Positions 1 to 8,708 of a stretch of DNA of 64,000 nucleotides are shown one piece after another. The notes under the pieces are model-generated. The model did not search any database and had not been told where the DNA came from. It saw only the letters and a list, made by a program, of their open reading frames with translations. The position numbers and the translations under genes were made by a program. Source of the stretch: Dasytiphilus stammeri_K (lineage in GTDB: Bacteria > Pseudomonadota > Gammaproteobacteria > Enterobacterales > Enterobacteriaceae); assembly GCA_041944835.1 (NCBI GenBank), contig CP145879.1:186001-250000 (forward strand), written 5' to 3'. Each line of letters begins with the position of its first letter. The stretch's first letter is position 1.

Positions 1-218
1 AATAAAGGACGAACATTTTCTAATGCTAACTCAAAAGTTTTTAATTCGTCTTTTCCAGAACGGTTTGTAACCATTTTTAATGCGGAATATACTATTTTTT
101 CAGCAACTGATTTTTTTCCCTTTACCATTAATATATTAATAAATTTAGCTAATAATTCTGACTGAAATTTAGGATCAGCCATAATTTTTCGTTCACCAAA
201 AACTCTCCGACGTGACAT
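1..218 (-). CDS. rpsG: 30S ribosomal protein S7 (5' part, runs off the window)
   Basis: S7 is a primary 16S rRNA-binding protein that nucleates assembly of the 30S head. The visible 72 codons begin MSRRRVFGERK and continue with FQSELLAKFINILM and ALENVRP, matching the N-terminal third of enterobacterial S7. The ATG lies at 216-218 on the minus strand, and the rest of the gene lies left of position 1. It is 41 bases downstream of rpsL, the normal str-operon order (rpsL-rpsG-fusA-tuf), so it is probably co-transcribed with rpsL and the tus genes. The family call is secure; whether the remainder is intact cannot be seen. Confidence 0.95.
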   Translation of the reverse strand, partial: MSRRRVFGERKIMADPKFQSELLAKFINILMVKGKKSVAEKIVYSALKMVTNRSGKDELKTFELALENVRPL

Positions 219-259
219 AATTTAATACTCCATCTATATAATGATATTATAAATAATAA

Positions 260-631
260 TTATTTTTTTTTCTTAGTACCATATTTAGATCGAGCATTTT
301 TGCGATCTTTAACTCCGGAACAATCATAAGCTCCCCTGATTGTATGATAACGTACTCCGGGTAAATCTTTCACACGTCCTCCACGAATCAATACTACTGA
401 ATGTTCTTGCAAATTATGACCTTCTCCTCCAATATAAGAGGTTACTTCAAAACCATTAGTTAAACGAACTCTACATACTTTACGCAAAGCAGAGTTAGGT
501 TTTTTAGGAGTAGTAGTATATACTCTAGTACATACTCCTCTTTTTTGTGGACAGCTTTGTAATGCTGGAACATTGCTCTTACTAATTTTCGTTCTTCTAG
601 ATTTTCGTACTAATTGATTTATAGTGGTCAT
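260..631 (-). CDS. rpsL: 30S ribosomal protein S12
   Basis: S12 sits at the decoding centre of the small subunit and controls accuracy. The 123 residues match E. coli S12 (124 aa) almost throughout: the TTTPKKPNSALRK loop with Lys43 and the GGRVKDLPGVRYHT loop with Lys88 and Asp89, the positions altered in streptomycin-resistant mutants, here in the sensitive form. The C-terminus ends in a run of lysines. It follows tusB and precedes rpsG on the minus strand, as in E. coli. The nearest AGGA-like ribosome-binding sequence is about 16 bases upstream of the ATG, rather far. Confidence 0.98.
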   Translation of the reverse strand: MTTINQLVRKSRRTKISKSNVPALQSCPQKRGVCTRVYTTTPKKPNSALRKVCRVRLTNGFEVTSYIGGEGHNLQEHSVVLIRGGRVKDLPGVRYHTIRGAYDCSGVKDRKNARSKYGTKKKK

Positions 632-678
632 TTTTATATAATATATCCTGGTTTTTTAGATCTTAGTTTTTCAAATCA

Positions 679-966
679 TTACCAATGTAGTTGTTGTTGA
701 TGATTAGTAGAAAGCGTTATAAATTCATCATAATTAATTAAATTAACATTTGATGACATTAAATTTAACACTCCACGTGCTTCTACATCATTGCTTAGTG
801 CATATTTAGTTACTGGAATAATGGATAATTCATTTAAAATAACATTGGTTTTAAAACCCATAATTATTCCATCTTGTAACATTAAAATTTCATCACCATG
901 CATTAAATAATGTAAAAAAATATCTTGATCTATTTGATGTAAAGGATGTGATAAAATATGTAACAT
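679..966 (-). CDS. tusB: tRNA 2-thiouridine synthesis protein TusB
   Basis: TusB is one of three subunits of the TusBCD sulfur-relay complex. That complex passes persulfide sulfur from TusA to TusE and on to MnmA, for 2-thiolation of U34 in tRNA-Lys, -Glu and -Gln. At 95 residues it equals the E. coli length; the MLHxL start, the GDEILMLQDG core and the C-terminal HW (MAW in E. coli) are recognisable. It is the last tus gene, 19 bases after tusC and 47 bases before rpsL. The operon order tusDCB-rpsL-rpsG is that of enterobacteria. Confidence 0.93.
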   Translation of the reverse strand: MLHILSHPLHQIDQDIFLHYLMHGDEILMLQDGIIMGFKTNVILNELSIIPVTKYALSNDVEARGVLNLMSSNVNLINYDEFITLSTNHQQQLHW

Positions 967-985
967 GTAGTTTAAATAAAGATGC

Positions 986-1345
986 TTAAAATGTTAATAT
1001 TTTTTTAAATAAATGTAGTTTTTTTTTCAAATCTGAAGGAGATAAAATCTGCACAGAAATTAAAAATTCAGTTTTTAAATGAATTCCCCTTTCTATTAAT
1101 GACATCCCACATACATATATATACTTTATATCATACAGTTCTAAAATTTGAAAGCTATTAACATAATGACGTGATAATATTTTATCGGGTTTTTGAAAAG
1201 GATAAATTTGCAATACTCCATCACCAATAAAAAATAATCCGATCTCGTTAGTAAAGGCAGCTGTTGCTAATACTAAATCTAAACCTTCACGACCACCAGT
1301 GGTTCCATGAGGAGAATGCAAAAAAACAAAAGCAATCGGTTTCAA
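986..1345 (-). CDS. tusC: tRNA 2-thiouridine synthesis protein TusC
   Basis: TusC is the structural partner in the TusBCD heterohexamer. The 119-residue protein equals the E. coli length and starts MKPIAFVFLHSPHGT followed by GREGLDLVLATAAFT, the TusC signature. FFIGDGVLQ and the QKPDKIL region are conserved. Its ATG overlaps the stop of tusD by 4 bases, implying translational coupling. Partners TusD and TusB flank it and TusE is encoded at 39428-39742, so most of the relay is present in this window; TusA and MnmA are not seen here. Confidence 0.95.
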   Translation of the reverse strand: MKPIAFVFLHSPHGTTGGREGLDLVLATAAFTNEIGLFFIGDGVLQIYPFQKPDKILSRHYVNSFQILELYDIKYIYVCGMSLIERGIHLKTEFLISVQILSPSDLKKKLHLFKKILTF

Positions 1346-1731
1346 AACTGTATCAATCTGTCACACTTTAGTATGGACATAACTAAGCTTCCTAATCCAC
1401 ATATTGTAAATCCAGTTTCTATATTATCAATTACTTCTAATGTTTTTCGGTTAGCAAATTTTCCGACTCCTCTTCTCATAGCAGCAGATGAGCAAACATG
1501 TAAGGGAACACCATTATCAAGATTCATTCGATACCAAGCACGTACTATATCAAATTCATCATTAGATGGATAACAATAACGATTAGCATTATATATTCCT
1601 TCTCCATAAAAAAAAATTAAATCTAAGCGGTGTTTTAAATTACAACTAAGAATTTTTTGAGCAAATAAATAAGCACTACGCGCATTTTGTGTGCCATAAG
1701 CAGGACCTGTCACAAATAAAATAAACTGCAT
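1342..1731 (-). CDS. tusD: sulfurtransferase TusD
   Basis: TusD carries the active-site cysteine that accepts sulfur from TusA and hands it to TusE. The start at 1731 is chosen because the E. coli protein begins MRFAIVVTGPAYGT and here MQFILFVTGPAYGT follows AGGAAAAAGAATATA. An in-frame extension of 28 residues further upstream is unlike TusD. The 129 residues include YNAN, EFDIVRAW and a cysteine at position 80 aligned with E. coli Cys78. The protein ends in CDRLIQF like its orthologue. It is first gene of the tusDCB-rpsL-rpsG unit and diverges from lpd. Confidence 0.95.
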   Translation of the reverse strand: MQFILFVTGPAYGTQNARSAYLFAQKILSCNLKHRLDLIFFYGEGIYNANRYCYPSNDEFDIVRAWYRMNLDNGVPLHVCSSAAMRRGVGKFANRKTLEVIDNIETGFTICGLGSLVMSILKCDRLIQF

Positions 1732-1865
1732 TATATTCTTTTTCCTGAAAAGATTATTAAATAATGTGATTAATTGGAGTTGAATCAATCTTATTTGACA
1801 TATTTGATATGTCAATATAAAACAACAATCTATTATAGATAAAAACTAACTGTAGTAGAACAAAA

Positions 1866-1895
1866 TTTCCATAATTTTTTCATTAATTGTATAAT
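1866..1895 (+). promoter_or_regulatory. candidate sigma-70 promoter of lpd
   Basis: In the divergent tusD/lpd gap a perfect TATAAT lies at 1890-1895, with a TTTCCA at 1866-1871 eighteen bases upstream as a 4-of-6 match to the -35 consensus. It is correctly oriented and about 50 bases before the lpd ATG, which is preceded by AAGGA. In AT-rich DNA such matches arise by chance, so the call is tentative. Confidence 0.4.
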
Positions 1896-1946
1896 TTAAA
1901 AAATTTTTAGTTAATTTTAACAAATGAATACACAAGGAATATAAAT

Positions 1947-3374
1947 ATGGCAATAACCCATTCAAAAACTCAAGTTCTAATTATTGGTGCTGGTCCCGCA
2001 GGATATTCTGCAGCATTTAGATGTGCGGATTTAGGATTACAAACATGTATTATAGAATCTAAAGATTCCTTGGGTGGAGTTTGTCTAAATGAAGGATGTA
2101 TCCCTTCTAAAGCCTTATTAGATATTTGTAAATTATTTTTTCAAATAAAGAAAATGAATCAAAAAGGAATTTTTTCATCAATACCTAACATCAATCTTAA
2201 TGAAGTACGTAACTGGAAAAAAACTGTAGTGAATAAATTAAGAGGTGGATTAGCAACCATGGCTAAACATCGCAATGTTACTGTCATTAAAGGTACAGCG
2301 GAATTTTTCGATTCTCATACAGTAATTGTTAAGCAAAATAGTACTTTCACCAAAATCACATTTGAGAATGTTATTATTGCTACGGGTTCGAGTCCAATCG
2401 AAATTCCTTTAAGTTATTGTCATGAAGATAATAGAATATGGAATTCAACAAACGCTTTATCTCTTCCATTTATTCCTTCTAGATTTCTAATTATTGGAGG
2501 AGGTATTATAGGATTAGAAATGGCTACTATTTATCACTCACTAGGATCACAAATTGATATAATAGAGTTATATGATCAGCTAATACCTGGGCTAGATCAA
2601 GATTTAATTGATTTTTTCACTAAAATAATAAATAAACAATTTAATTTAAGATTAAATACTAAAGTTATAGAAATACAATCAAAAAACAATGGTATTCATG
2701 TTTTAATGCAAGGTAAAAATGCAATTTCTGAATCTAAAATTTATGATGCAGTTTTAATAGCTATAGGAAGAAAACCAAATACAGATTTAATTAATCTACA
2801 AAGAATTGGTGTAGAATTGAATAACCAAGGATTTATTATTGTTGATCAACAAATGCGTTCTAATATTTCTCATATTTATGCGGTTGGAGATGTGGTGGGG
2901 CAACCTTTATTAGCACATAAAGGTATGCACGAAGCACATATTGCTGCAGAAGTGATTGCAGGAAAAAAACATTTTTTTAATCCACAGGTTATACCGTGCA
3001 TAGCTTATACTGAACCAGAAATAGCTTGGATAGGAATCAGTGAAAAACAGGCGAATATACAAAATATTAAATATAATGTAGGAATTTATCCCTGGTCTGC
3101 ATCAGGACGAGCTATTGCATGTGATTGTTCTAATGGAATTACGAAATTGATTACTAATAAATTCAATAATATTATTATAGGAGGAGGAATTGTAGGTCAT
3201 AATTGCAGTGAAATAGTTGGTGAAATAGCATTAGCAATTGAAATGCAATGTAATCTTGAAGATCTTGCTCTTACTATTCATGCACATCCCACTTTATATG
3301 AATCTATAGGTATTACAGCTCAAATAATGCTAGGTACAGCAACTGATTTTTTAAATAAAAAAAACCAAAATTAG
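1947..3374 (+). CDS. lpd: dihydrolipoyl dehydrogenase (E3)
   Basis: The FAD-dependent E3 subunit reoxidises dihydrolipoamide in the pyruvate and 2-oxoglutarate dehydrogenase complexes and the glycine cleavage system, reducing NAD+. The 475 residues (E. coli 474) show the FAD motif GAGPAGYSAA, the redox disulfide Cys46-Cys51 in GGVCLNEGCIPS, the NAD motif IGGGIIGLE, the FAD-binding YAVGDV segment and the C-terminal catalytic HAHPTLYE. The start is supported by AAGGA nine bases upstream. In E. coli lpd follows aceEF; here it stands alone, divergent from tusD, so the E1 and E2 subunits must be encoded elsewhere if the complexes work. Confidence 0.97.
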   Translation: MAITHSKTQVLIIGAGPAGYSAAFRCADLGLQTCIIESKDSLGGVCLNEGCIPSKALLDICKLFFQIKKMNQKGIFSSIPNINLNEVRNWKKTVVNKLRGGLATMAKHRNVTVIKGTAEFFDSHTVIVKQNSTFTKITFENVIIATGSSPIEIPLSYCHEDNRIWNSTNALSLPFIPSRFLIIGGGIIGLEMATIYHSLGSQIDIIELYDQLIPGLDQDLIDFFTKIINKQFNLRLNTKVIEIQSKNNGIHVLMQGKNAISESKIYDAVLIAIGRKPNTDLINLQRIGVELNNQGFIIVDQQMRSNISHIYAVGDVVGQPLLAHKGMHEAHIAAEVIAGKKHFFNPQVIPCIAYTEPEIAWIGISEKQANIQNIKYNVGIYPWSASGRAIACDCSNGITKLITNKFNNIIIGGGIVGHNCSEIVGEIALAIEMQCNLEDLALTIHAHPTLYESIGITAQIMLGTATDFLNKKNQN

Positions 3375-3460
3375 CAAGAAGTGATAAATTTGATCTAAAT
3401 ATAGAGAGATTACCTTTGTAATTGGTGAGGATAAAATATATTCTAATTATCTAACTAAAA

Positions 3461-3508
3461 CTATTATAAATATAATAATTTTTTTAAAAAATTATTATAA
3501 CATAATAG
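3461..3508. repeat. long interrupted AT palindrome between lpd and hpt
   Basis: Two perfect 14-base arms (3471-3484 and 3486-3499) are separated by a single T. They are flanked by a further perfect 7-base pair of arms, CTATTAT at 3461-3467 and ATAATAG at 3502-3508, across a 3/2-base internal loop. The resulting 21-bp stem is almost all A:T. It could act as a factor-independent terminator for lpd, stabilise a 3' end, or extrude as a cruciform; no function is proven. Confidence 0.75.
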
Positions 3509-3574
3509 TATATTTGAATGAATTTAATTAAATTCCTTATTTTTTATTTGGAAAAATGTTATAGATTTTACAAA

Positions 3575-4099
3575 ATGAAAAATATTGAAGTAATTTTAAC
3601 CAAAGAGATGATTGAATATCGTATAAAAAATCTTGGAAAATCCATCTCTAATTATTATAAGTATAGCAAGATAGAATTAATTATTATTGGATTATTGCGA
3701 GGATCATTTATTTTTGTAGCGGATTTGTGTAGAGAAATTACTCTTTCACATCAGATTGATTTTATGTTTATTTCTAGTTATGCAAACTCGCTATTTTCAG
3801 ATCATAAAATTAATATTCTTAAAGATCTAGAATTAGATATTGAAGGAAAAAATGTTTTATTAGTGGATGATATTATTGATTCCGGTTATTCTTTAAAAAC
3901 CATATATGATTTGCTGATTTTAAGAAAACCCAAATCTTTATTAATTTGTACTTTATTAGATAAACCAGCATGTAGAATAGTTAATGTTGAAGTAAGTTGG
4001 ACAGGTTTTAGTATCTCTAATGAATTTGTAATAGGTTATGGTATGGATAATGCACAAAATTATCGTCATCTTCCTTATATTGGTAAATTAATACCGTGA
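3575..4099 (+). CDS. hpt: hypoxanthine phosphoribosyltransferase
   Basis: It salvages hypoxanthine (and guanine less well) to nucleotides using PRPP. The 174 residues carry GLLRGSFIFVADLCREI, the PRPP motif VLLVDDIIDSG and the C-terminal EFVIGYGMDNAQNYRHLPYIGK, all as in E. coli Hpt. The ATG at 3575 (MKNIEVIL) is preferred because it matches the family N-terminus; an ATG 19 codons earlier would add a hydrophobic stretch absent from the family. The TGA overlaps the GTG start of yadG. In E. coli the carbonic anhydrase gene can lies between them on the other strand; its loss appears to have joined hpt to yadGH. Confidence 0.95.
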   Translation: MKNIEVILTKEMIEYRIKNLGKSISNYYKYSKIELIIIGLLRGSFIFVADLCREITLSHQIDFMFISSYANSLFSDHKINILKDLELDIEGKNVLLVDDIIDSGYSLKTIYDLLILRKPKSLLICTLLDKPACRIVNVEVSWTGFSISNEFVIGYGMDNAQNYRHLPYIGKLIP

Positions 4100-5040
4100 A
4101 AAAAAATTATTTTAAACCGTATGCACTGGAAATAAGAAATCTTATTAAAAAATATGGTGAAATATATGCTTTAAAAGAAATAAACTTGAAAGTTTCAAAT
4201 GGAGATTTTTATGCTTTATTAGGTCCAAATGGAGCGGGTAAAACTACTGTAATTGGTATTATCACTTCATTAATTAATAAAAGCTCTGGAAATATCAAGA
4301 TATTTGGATACGATTTACAAAAAAATGTCATTGAAGCTAAAAGTCTTCTTGGTTTAGTACCACAAGAATTTAATTTTAATCCCTTTGAAAACGTATTACA
4401 AATAATAACTAATCAAGCAGGTTATTATGGAATAAATAAACGTGAAGCAATGAAAAAAGCTGAAAAATATCTAAATGAATTAGATTTATGGAATGATCGT
4501 TATCAAACAGCTCGAATGCTTTCAGGAGGTATGAAACGTCGGCTTATGATTATTCGAGCATTAATACATTCACCTAAACTACTTATATTAGATGAACCAA
4601 GCGCTGGAGTAGATATTCAATTACGTATTCTAATGTGGAATTTTTTAAAGAAATTAAACCATAGTGGTACCACTATTATTTTAACTACTCATTATTTAGA
4701 AGAGGCTGAAATATTATGTCGTAATATAGGTATTATTCAAAAAGGAATTTTGATAGAAAATACTTCTATGAAAGACTTATTAGCTAAATTAAAAACAGAA
4801 ACGTTTATTTTAGATTTAGATAAAAATGGTCCTATACCACCCAAATTGATTGGATATCAATCCCAATTCATAGATAACTATACATTAGAAGTTGATATTT
4901 ACCAAAATCAAGGATTAAATGACCTATTTAGCCAATTAAATAATAAAGGTGTAAAAGTATTAAGTATGCGTAATAAAGCTAATAAATTAGAAACTTTATT
5001 TGTAAAATTAATTAAAGAAAGTAAAGAGGTCTCTAAATGA
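4096..5040 (+). CDS. yadG: ABC transporter ATP-binding protein YadG
   Basis: This is the cytoplasmic ATPase of the YadGH ABC-2 type exporter, whose substrate is not established. The 314 residues (E. coli 308) contain Walker A GPNGAGKT, the Q-loop in VPQEFNFNPFE, the signature LSGGMKRR, Walker B LLILDEPSAGVD and the switch histidine in TTHYLEEAE. The conserved C-terminal SMRNKANKLETLFVKL follows. Translation begins with GTG in a GTGA overlap with the hpt stop, and its own stop overlaps yadH by 4 bases, so the three genes look translationally coupled. Confidence 0.94.
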   Translation: MKKNYFKPYALEIRNLIKKYGEIYALKEINLKVSNGDFYALLGPNGAGKTTVIGIITSLINKSSGNIKIFGYDLQKNVIEAKSLLGLVPQEFNFNPFENVLQIITNQAGYYGINKREAMKKAEKYLNELDLWNDRYQTARMLSGGMKRRLMIIRALIHSPKLLILDEPSAGVDIQLRILMWNFLKKLNHSGTTIILTTHYLEEAEILCRNIGIIQKGILIENTSMKDLLAKLKTETFILDLDKNGPIPPKLIGYQSQFIDNYTLEVDIYQNQGLNDLFSQLNNKGVKVLSMRNKANKLETLFVKLIKESKEVSK

Positions 5041-5807
5041 TCTTACCATATTGGATAGCTTTAAAAAGTATATGGAAAAAAGAAATTCATCGATTTACTA
5101 GGATTTGGATACAGACCTTAATGCCACCAGTAATTACCATGAGCTTATATTTTCTTATATTTGGCAATCTTATTGGTTCTGAAATTCATAAAATAAATGG
5201 TTTTAATTATGTTCAATTTATTGTTCCCGGCCTTATTATGATGTCGGTAATATCTAATTCTTATACTAATGTAGCATCTTCATTTTTTATTGCTAAATTT
5301 CAACGTAGTATTGAAGAATTATTAATAGCACCCATACCTACACATATTATTATTATAGGATATATAGGTGGGGGAGTAGCACGAGGAATTTCTGTAGGTT
5401 TTTTAGTAACTTTAATCTCTCTTTTATTTGTTCCTTTACATGTCTATTCTTGGACTATAATCCTATCCATTTTATTTTTAACCGTAATTTTATTTTCTCT
5501 AGCAGGATTACTAAATGCTTTATTTTCAAAAACTTTTGATGATATTAATTTAATACCTACGCTTATAATCACTCCATTAAGTTATTTAGGTGGAGTATTC
5601 TACTCAATCAATCTCTTACCTCCTTTGTGGCAAAATATTTCTAAATTTAATCCTATTGTATATATGATCAGTGGTTTTCGTTTAGGATTTCTTGGAATTC
5701 AAGACGTATCGATTTTATTTACAGTAGTAATACTTATAATAATGATTGTACTATTTTACATAGTAATATGGAAATTAATTGAACAGGGTTATGGATTAAA
5801 AAATTAA
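5037..5807 (+). CDS. yadH: ABC-2 type transporter permease YadH
   Basis: The inner-membrane partner of YadG has 256 residues, as in E. coli. About six hydrophobic segments alternate with short loops, and the ABC-2 permease hallmark region reads YLGGVFYSINLLPPLWQNISKFNPIVYM. The amphipathic N-terminus (IWKKEIHRFTRIW) matches the coupling region. It begins in an ATGA overlap with yadG. The transported substrate is unknown; the neighbours do not reveal it. Confidence 0.92.
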   Translation: MILPYWIALKSIWKKEIHRFTRIWIQTLMPPVITMSLYFLIFGNLIGSEIHKINGFNYVQFIVPGLIMMSVISNSYTNVASSFFIAKFQRSIEELLIAPIPTHIIIIGYIGGGVARGISVGFLVTLISLLFVPLHVYSWTIILSILFLTVILFSLAGLLNALFSKTFDDINLIPTLIITPLSYLGGVFYSINLLPPLWQNISKFNPIVYMISGFRLGFLGIQDVSILFTVVILIIMIVLFYIVIWKLIEQGYGLKN

Positions 5808-5828
5808 TGAATTTTAACATCACTTTTT

Positions 5829-6269
5829 TTAACGTAAAATAATTTGTTTTTCACGAAATTCTGCTAAAGTTTTACAATCAATGCAAAGATTTGCAATAGG
5901 TTGAGCTTCAAGACGACGAATACCTATTTCTACTCCACATGTTTCGCAATAACCAAAAGTAGCTTTATCTATTTTTCTTAAAGTTTTTTCAATTTTTTTA
6001 ATTAGCTTTCTTTCTCGATCTTTAGTACGTAGTGTTAGATTAAATTCTTCTTCCTGTACAGCTCTATCGATTGGATCAGGAAAATTGATGGGATCATTAT
6101 TTGTTATATTATAATTGTTTTCTTCATGAAGTTGATTACACCAGGCCTGTAAGATTTTTTTAAAATGGTTTAGTTGGTTTTTGTTCATATATGGTTCACT
6201 GGGTGTTTCTTGATATGGTTCAACTCCAGCAATAGAAAGAAGACTTAAAGAGCTTTTTTTATCTTGCAT
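5829..6269 (-). CDS. dksA: RNA polymerase-binding transcription factor DksA
   Basis: DksA inserts its coiled coil into the RNA polymerase secondary channel and, with ppGpp, adjusts initiation at rRNA and amino-acid promoters. The 146 residues keep the acidic tip NFPDPIDRAVQEEE (Asp65 and Asp68, equivalent to E. coli Asp71 and Asp74) and the zinc site CETC...CIDC. The start at 6269 follows GGTGAG; an upstream TTG would only add five residues. The loop before the tip is about six residues shorter than in E. coli. It is convergent with yadH and divergent from mrcB. Confidence 0.96.
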   Translation of the reverse strand: MQDKKSSLSLLSIAGVEPYQETPSEPYMNKNQLNHFKKILQAWCNQLHEENNYNITNNDPINFPDPIDRAVQEEEFNLTLRTKDRERKLIKKIEKTLRKIDKATFGYCETCGVEIGIRRLEAQPIANLCIDCKTLAEFREKQIILR

Positions 6270-6446
6270 GTAATTTCTCACCAAAAAATAGATAGTAAAA
6301 ACTTAAAATGTGTTGTTTAAGCAATTTTTTATTAATTTAATTACATAAAACAATTTTTTAAAAAATAAATTAATCATCTCAAAATTGAGAAATGCATAAA
6401 ATTATACTAAATTATACATATAAAACCTAATACCTTTTAGGTAAAT

Positions 6447-8693
6447 ATGAAAGATCATGCAAAAAAAAATTCATTTTTTATCGGGTTGTTAAAAGGAATA
6501 ATAATAATTATGTTAATATTAATTATTATTTTCGGTATAATACTTGATCGTCAAATACGTAATCGTATTAATGGTAAAATATGGCAATTACCAAATTTAG
6601 TATATAGTCGTATAATAGATATTAACTCGAAGAGTTTATCTTATAATAAACCGAAAATAATTAAAATACTTCTCTCCAGAAGATACCGTCCAGTTACTAA
6701 AATTAGTAGAACTGGTGAGTTTATTGTAAATAATAATAGTATAGAAATTCTTCGTCGTCCCTTTAAATTTCCCAACAGTTTGAACTCTAAAAATTTTTTT
6801 CCTCTTCATTTATGTTTATTCTTCAAAAAAGGAATTTTAAACAAAATTGTTAATTTATATAATGGACAAAAATTATCATCCTTTCGTTTAGATCCTCTTT
6901 TATTAACTATATGGCCATTAAATAATCGAGAACAACGTTTATTTACTCCTATAGATCAATTTCCAGATATGTTGATATCTATACTTCTTGCTACTGAAGA
7001 TAGAGAATTTTATAATCATGATGGTATTAGTATTTCCGCTATATGTAGAGCATTTTTAGCTAATCTAATTGCTGGAAGAACAATTCAAGGAGGTAGTACT
7101 ATTACTCAGCAATTAGTTAGAAATTTGTTTTTAAATAATGAGCGTAGCCTGTGGCGTAAAATAAAAGAAGTTTATATGGCAGTTATTATGAATGCACGTT
7201 ACAGTAAAAAGCATATTCTGGAAATTTATTTGAATGAGATTTTTTTAGGACACAAACAAAATGAACAAATTAGAGGTTTTCCATTAGCTAGTCTTTATTA
7301 TTTTGGAAGACCCATTACAGAATTAGGATTTAAAGAACAAGTGTTATTAGTCGCTATGATAAAAGGAGCTTCAATATATAATCCTTATTATCATCCCAGA
7401 CTCACTTTCAAAAGACGAAATATAGTACTTTCTATGTTATATAGAAACAAAATTATTAATTTACATCAATATATAATTCTTAAAAAAAGTTCGTTGGGAA
7501 TTCAACCATTAACTCCAGATAAAAAGGATAAATATCCGGCTTTTATGCAAAAAATGATAATAGATTTATATCATCAAAAAAACTTAAATATTAACAATAT
7601 ATCTGGAATGAAAATATTTTCCACTTTAGATCCTATGATAGATAATGCAGCCAAGAAATCCATTACACAAGTCATACCTTTTTTACAAAAAAAACATGGA
7701 TTACAAGATTTAGAAGGTGCTATAGTTATAATAGATCGTATAACTGGAGAAATAAGAAGTATTATAGGTGGTTCTCATCCTCAATTTGCAGGCTATAATA
7801 GAGCTTTACAAGCTAGACGTTCAATTGGCTCTTTAGTTAAACCCGTAATTTTTTTATCTGCATTAAATCAACCCACTTTATATAATTTAAATACTAAATT
7901 AAATGATATTCCGCTTGAATTACAATTGTCAAAAAATCATTTTTGGAAACCTCGTAATAATGATTATAGATTTGGAGGAAGTGTAACATTATTAGATACT
8001 TTAACATATTCAATAAACCTTCCTACAGTAAATTTAGGAGTATCATTAGGAATAAGAACTATTAATGAAAACCTCGTAAAATTAGGAATATCAAAAAATC
8101 ATTTATCTATACTACCTTCACTATTATTAGGAGCATTGAATCTTACTCCATTTGAAGTTACTAAAATTTATCAAACTATAGCAAGTGGAGGCTATCAAGC
8201 ACCTCTTTCAACTATTCGTTATATTGTTGATAGTGAGGATCATGTTATTTATAATAGTATTGCAAAAATACAAAAAGTATTTCCTACTCAAGCCACTTAT
8301 TTAACTTTATATACCATGCAACAAGTTGTAAGTCATGGAACAGCTTACAAATTAGGATTTATATACCCTGATTATCAATTAGCTGCTAAAACTGGTACTA
8401 CTAATAGATTGCATGATAGTTGGTTGGCAGGAATTAATGGAAAGGAAGTAGTTGTTATTTGGATAGGTAGAGATAATAATGAGTCAACTAAACTTTATGG
8501 TTCTAATGGAGCTTTGAATTTATATAAAATCTATCTCAAACATAGTGTTCCTACCCCTTTTTTATTATCTAAACCTAAAGAAATATCTATGATTAATATT
8601 AATCGTCAAGGTGATTTAATTTGCAATACAGCTAGTAATTTTCGTACAATTCCTATATGGAATATAAAGCACGAAAAATTTTGTAATAAATAA
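6447..8693 (+). CDS. mrcB: bifunctional penicillin-binding protein 1b
   Basis: This inner-membrane enzyme polymerises lipid II and cross-links peptidoglycan. The 748 residues (E. coli 844) show a membrane anchor at about 12-33 and a region equivalent to UB2H. The glycosyltransferase domain has catalytic Glu184 in ATEDREF and GGSTITQQLVRN; the transpeptidase domain has the SIGSLVKP serine motif, a YSINLPTVN motif and AKTGT. The long cytoplasmic N-terminal tail and the glutamine-rich C-terminal tail of E. coli are missing, which explains the length. AGGT precedes the ATG. Retention implies a functional cell wall. Confidence 0.96.
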   Translation: MKDHAKKNSFFIGLLKGIIIIMLILIIIFGIILDRQIRNRINGKIWQLPNLVYSRIIDINSKSLSYNKPKIIKILLSRRYRPVTKISRTGEFIVNNNSIEILRRPFKFPNSLNSKNFFPLHLCLFFKKGILNKIVNLYNGQKLSSFRLDPLLLTIWPLNNREQRLFTPIDQFPDMLISILLATEDREFYNHDGISISAICRAFLANLIAGRTIQGGSTITQQLVRNLFLNNERSLWRKIKEVYMAVIMNARYSKKHILEIYLNEIFLGHKQNEQIRGFPLASLYYFGRPITELGFKEQVLLVAMIKGASIYNPYYHPRLTFKRRNIVLSMLYRNKIINLHQYIILKKSSLGIQPLTPDKKDKYPAFMQKMIIDLYHQKNLNINNISGMKIFSTLDPMIDNAAKKSITQVIPFLQKKHGLQDLEGAIVIIDRITGEIRSIIGGSHPQFAGYNRALQARRSIGSLVKPVIFLSALNQPTLYNLNTKLNDIPLELQLSKNHFWKPRNNDYRFGGSVTLLDTLTYSINLPTVNLGVSLGIRTINENLVKLGISKNHLSILPSLLLGALNLTPFEVTKIYQTIASGGYQAPLSTIRYIVDSEDHVIYNSIAKIQKVFPTQATYLTLYTMQQVVSHGTAYKLGFIYPDYQLAAKTGTTNRLHDSWLAGINGKEVVVIWIGRDNNESTKLYGSNGALNLYKIYLKHSVPTPFLLSKPKEISMININRQGDLICNTASNFRTIPIWNIKHEKFCNK

Positions 8694-8708
8694 ATACTAT
8701 TAATTATT

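Noticed and set aside
1307..1573. Plus-strand open frame over tusC and tusD
   Set aside because: It overlaps two conserved genes on the opposite strand and has no family resemblance or ribosome-binding site.
3518..3574. Upstream ATG extending hpt by 19 residues
   Set aside because: Hpt proteins begin near MKNIEVIL, and the extra hydrophobic residues match nothing in the family.
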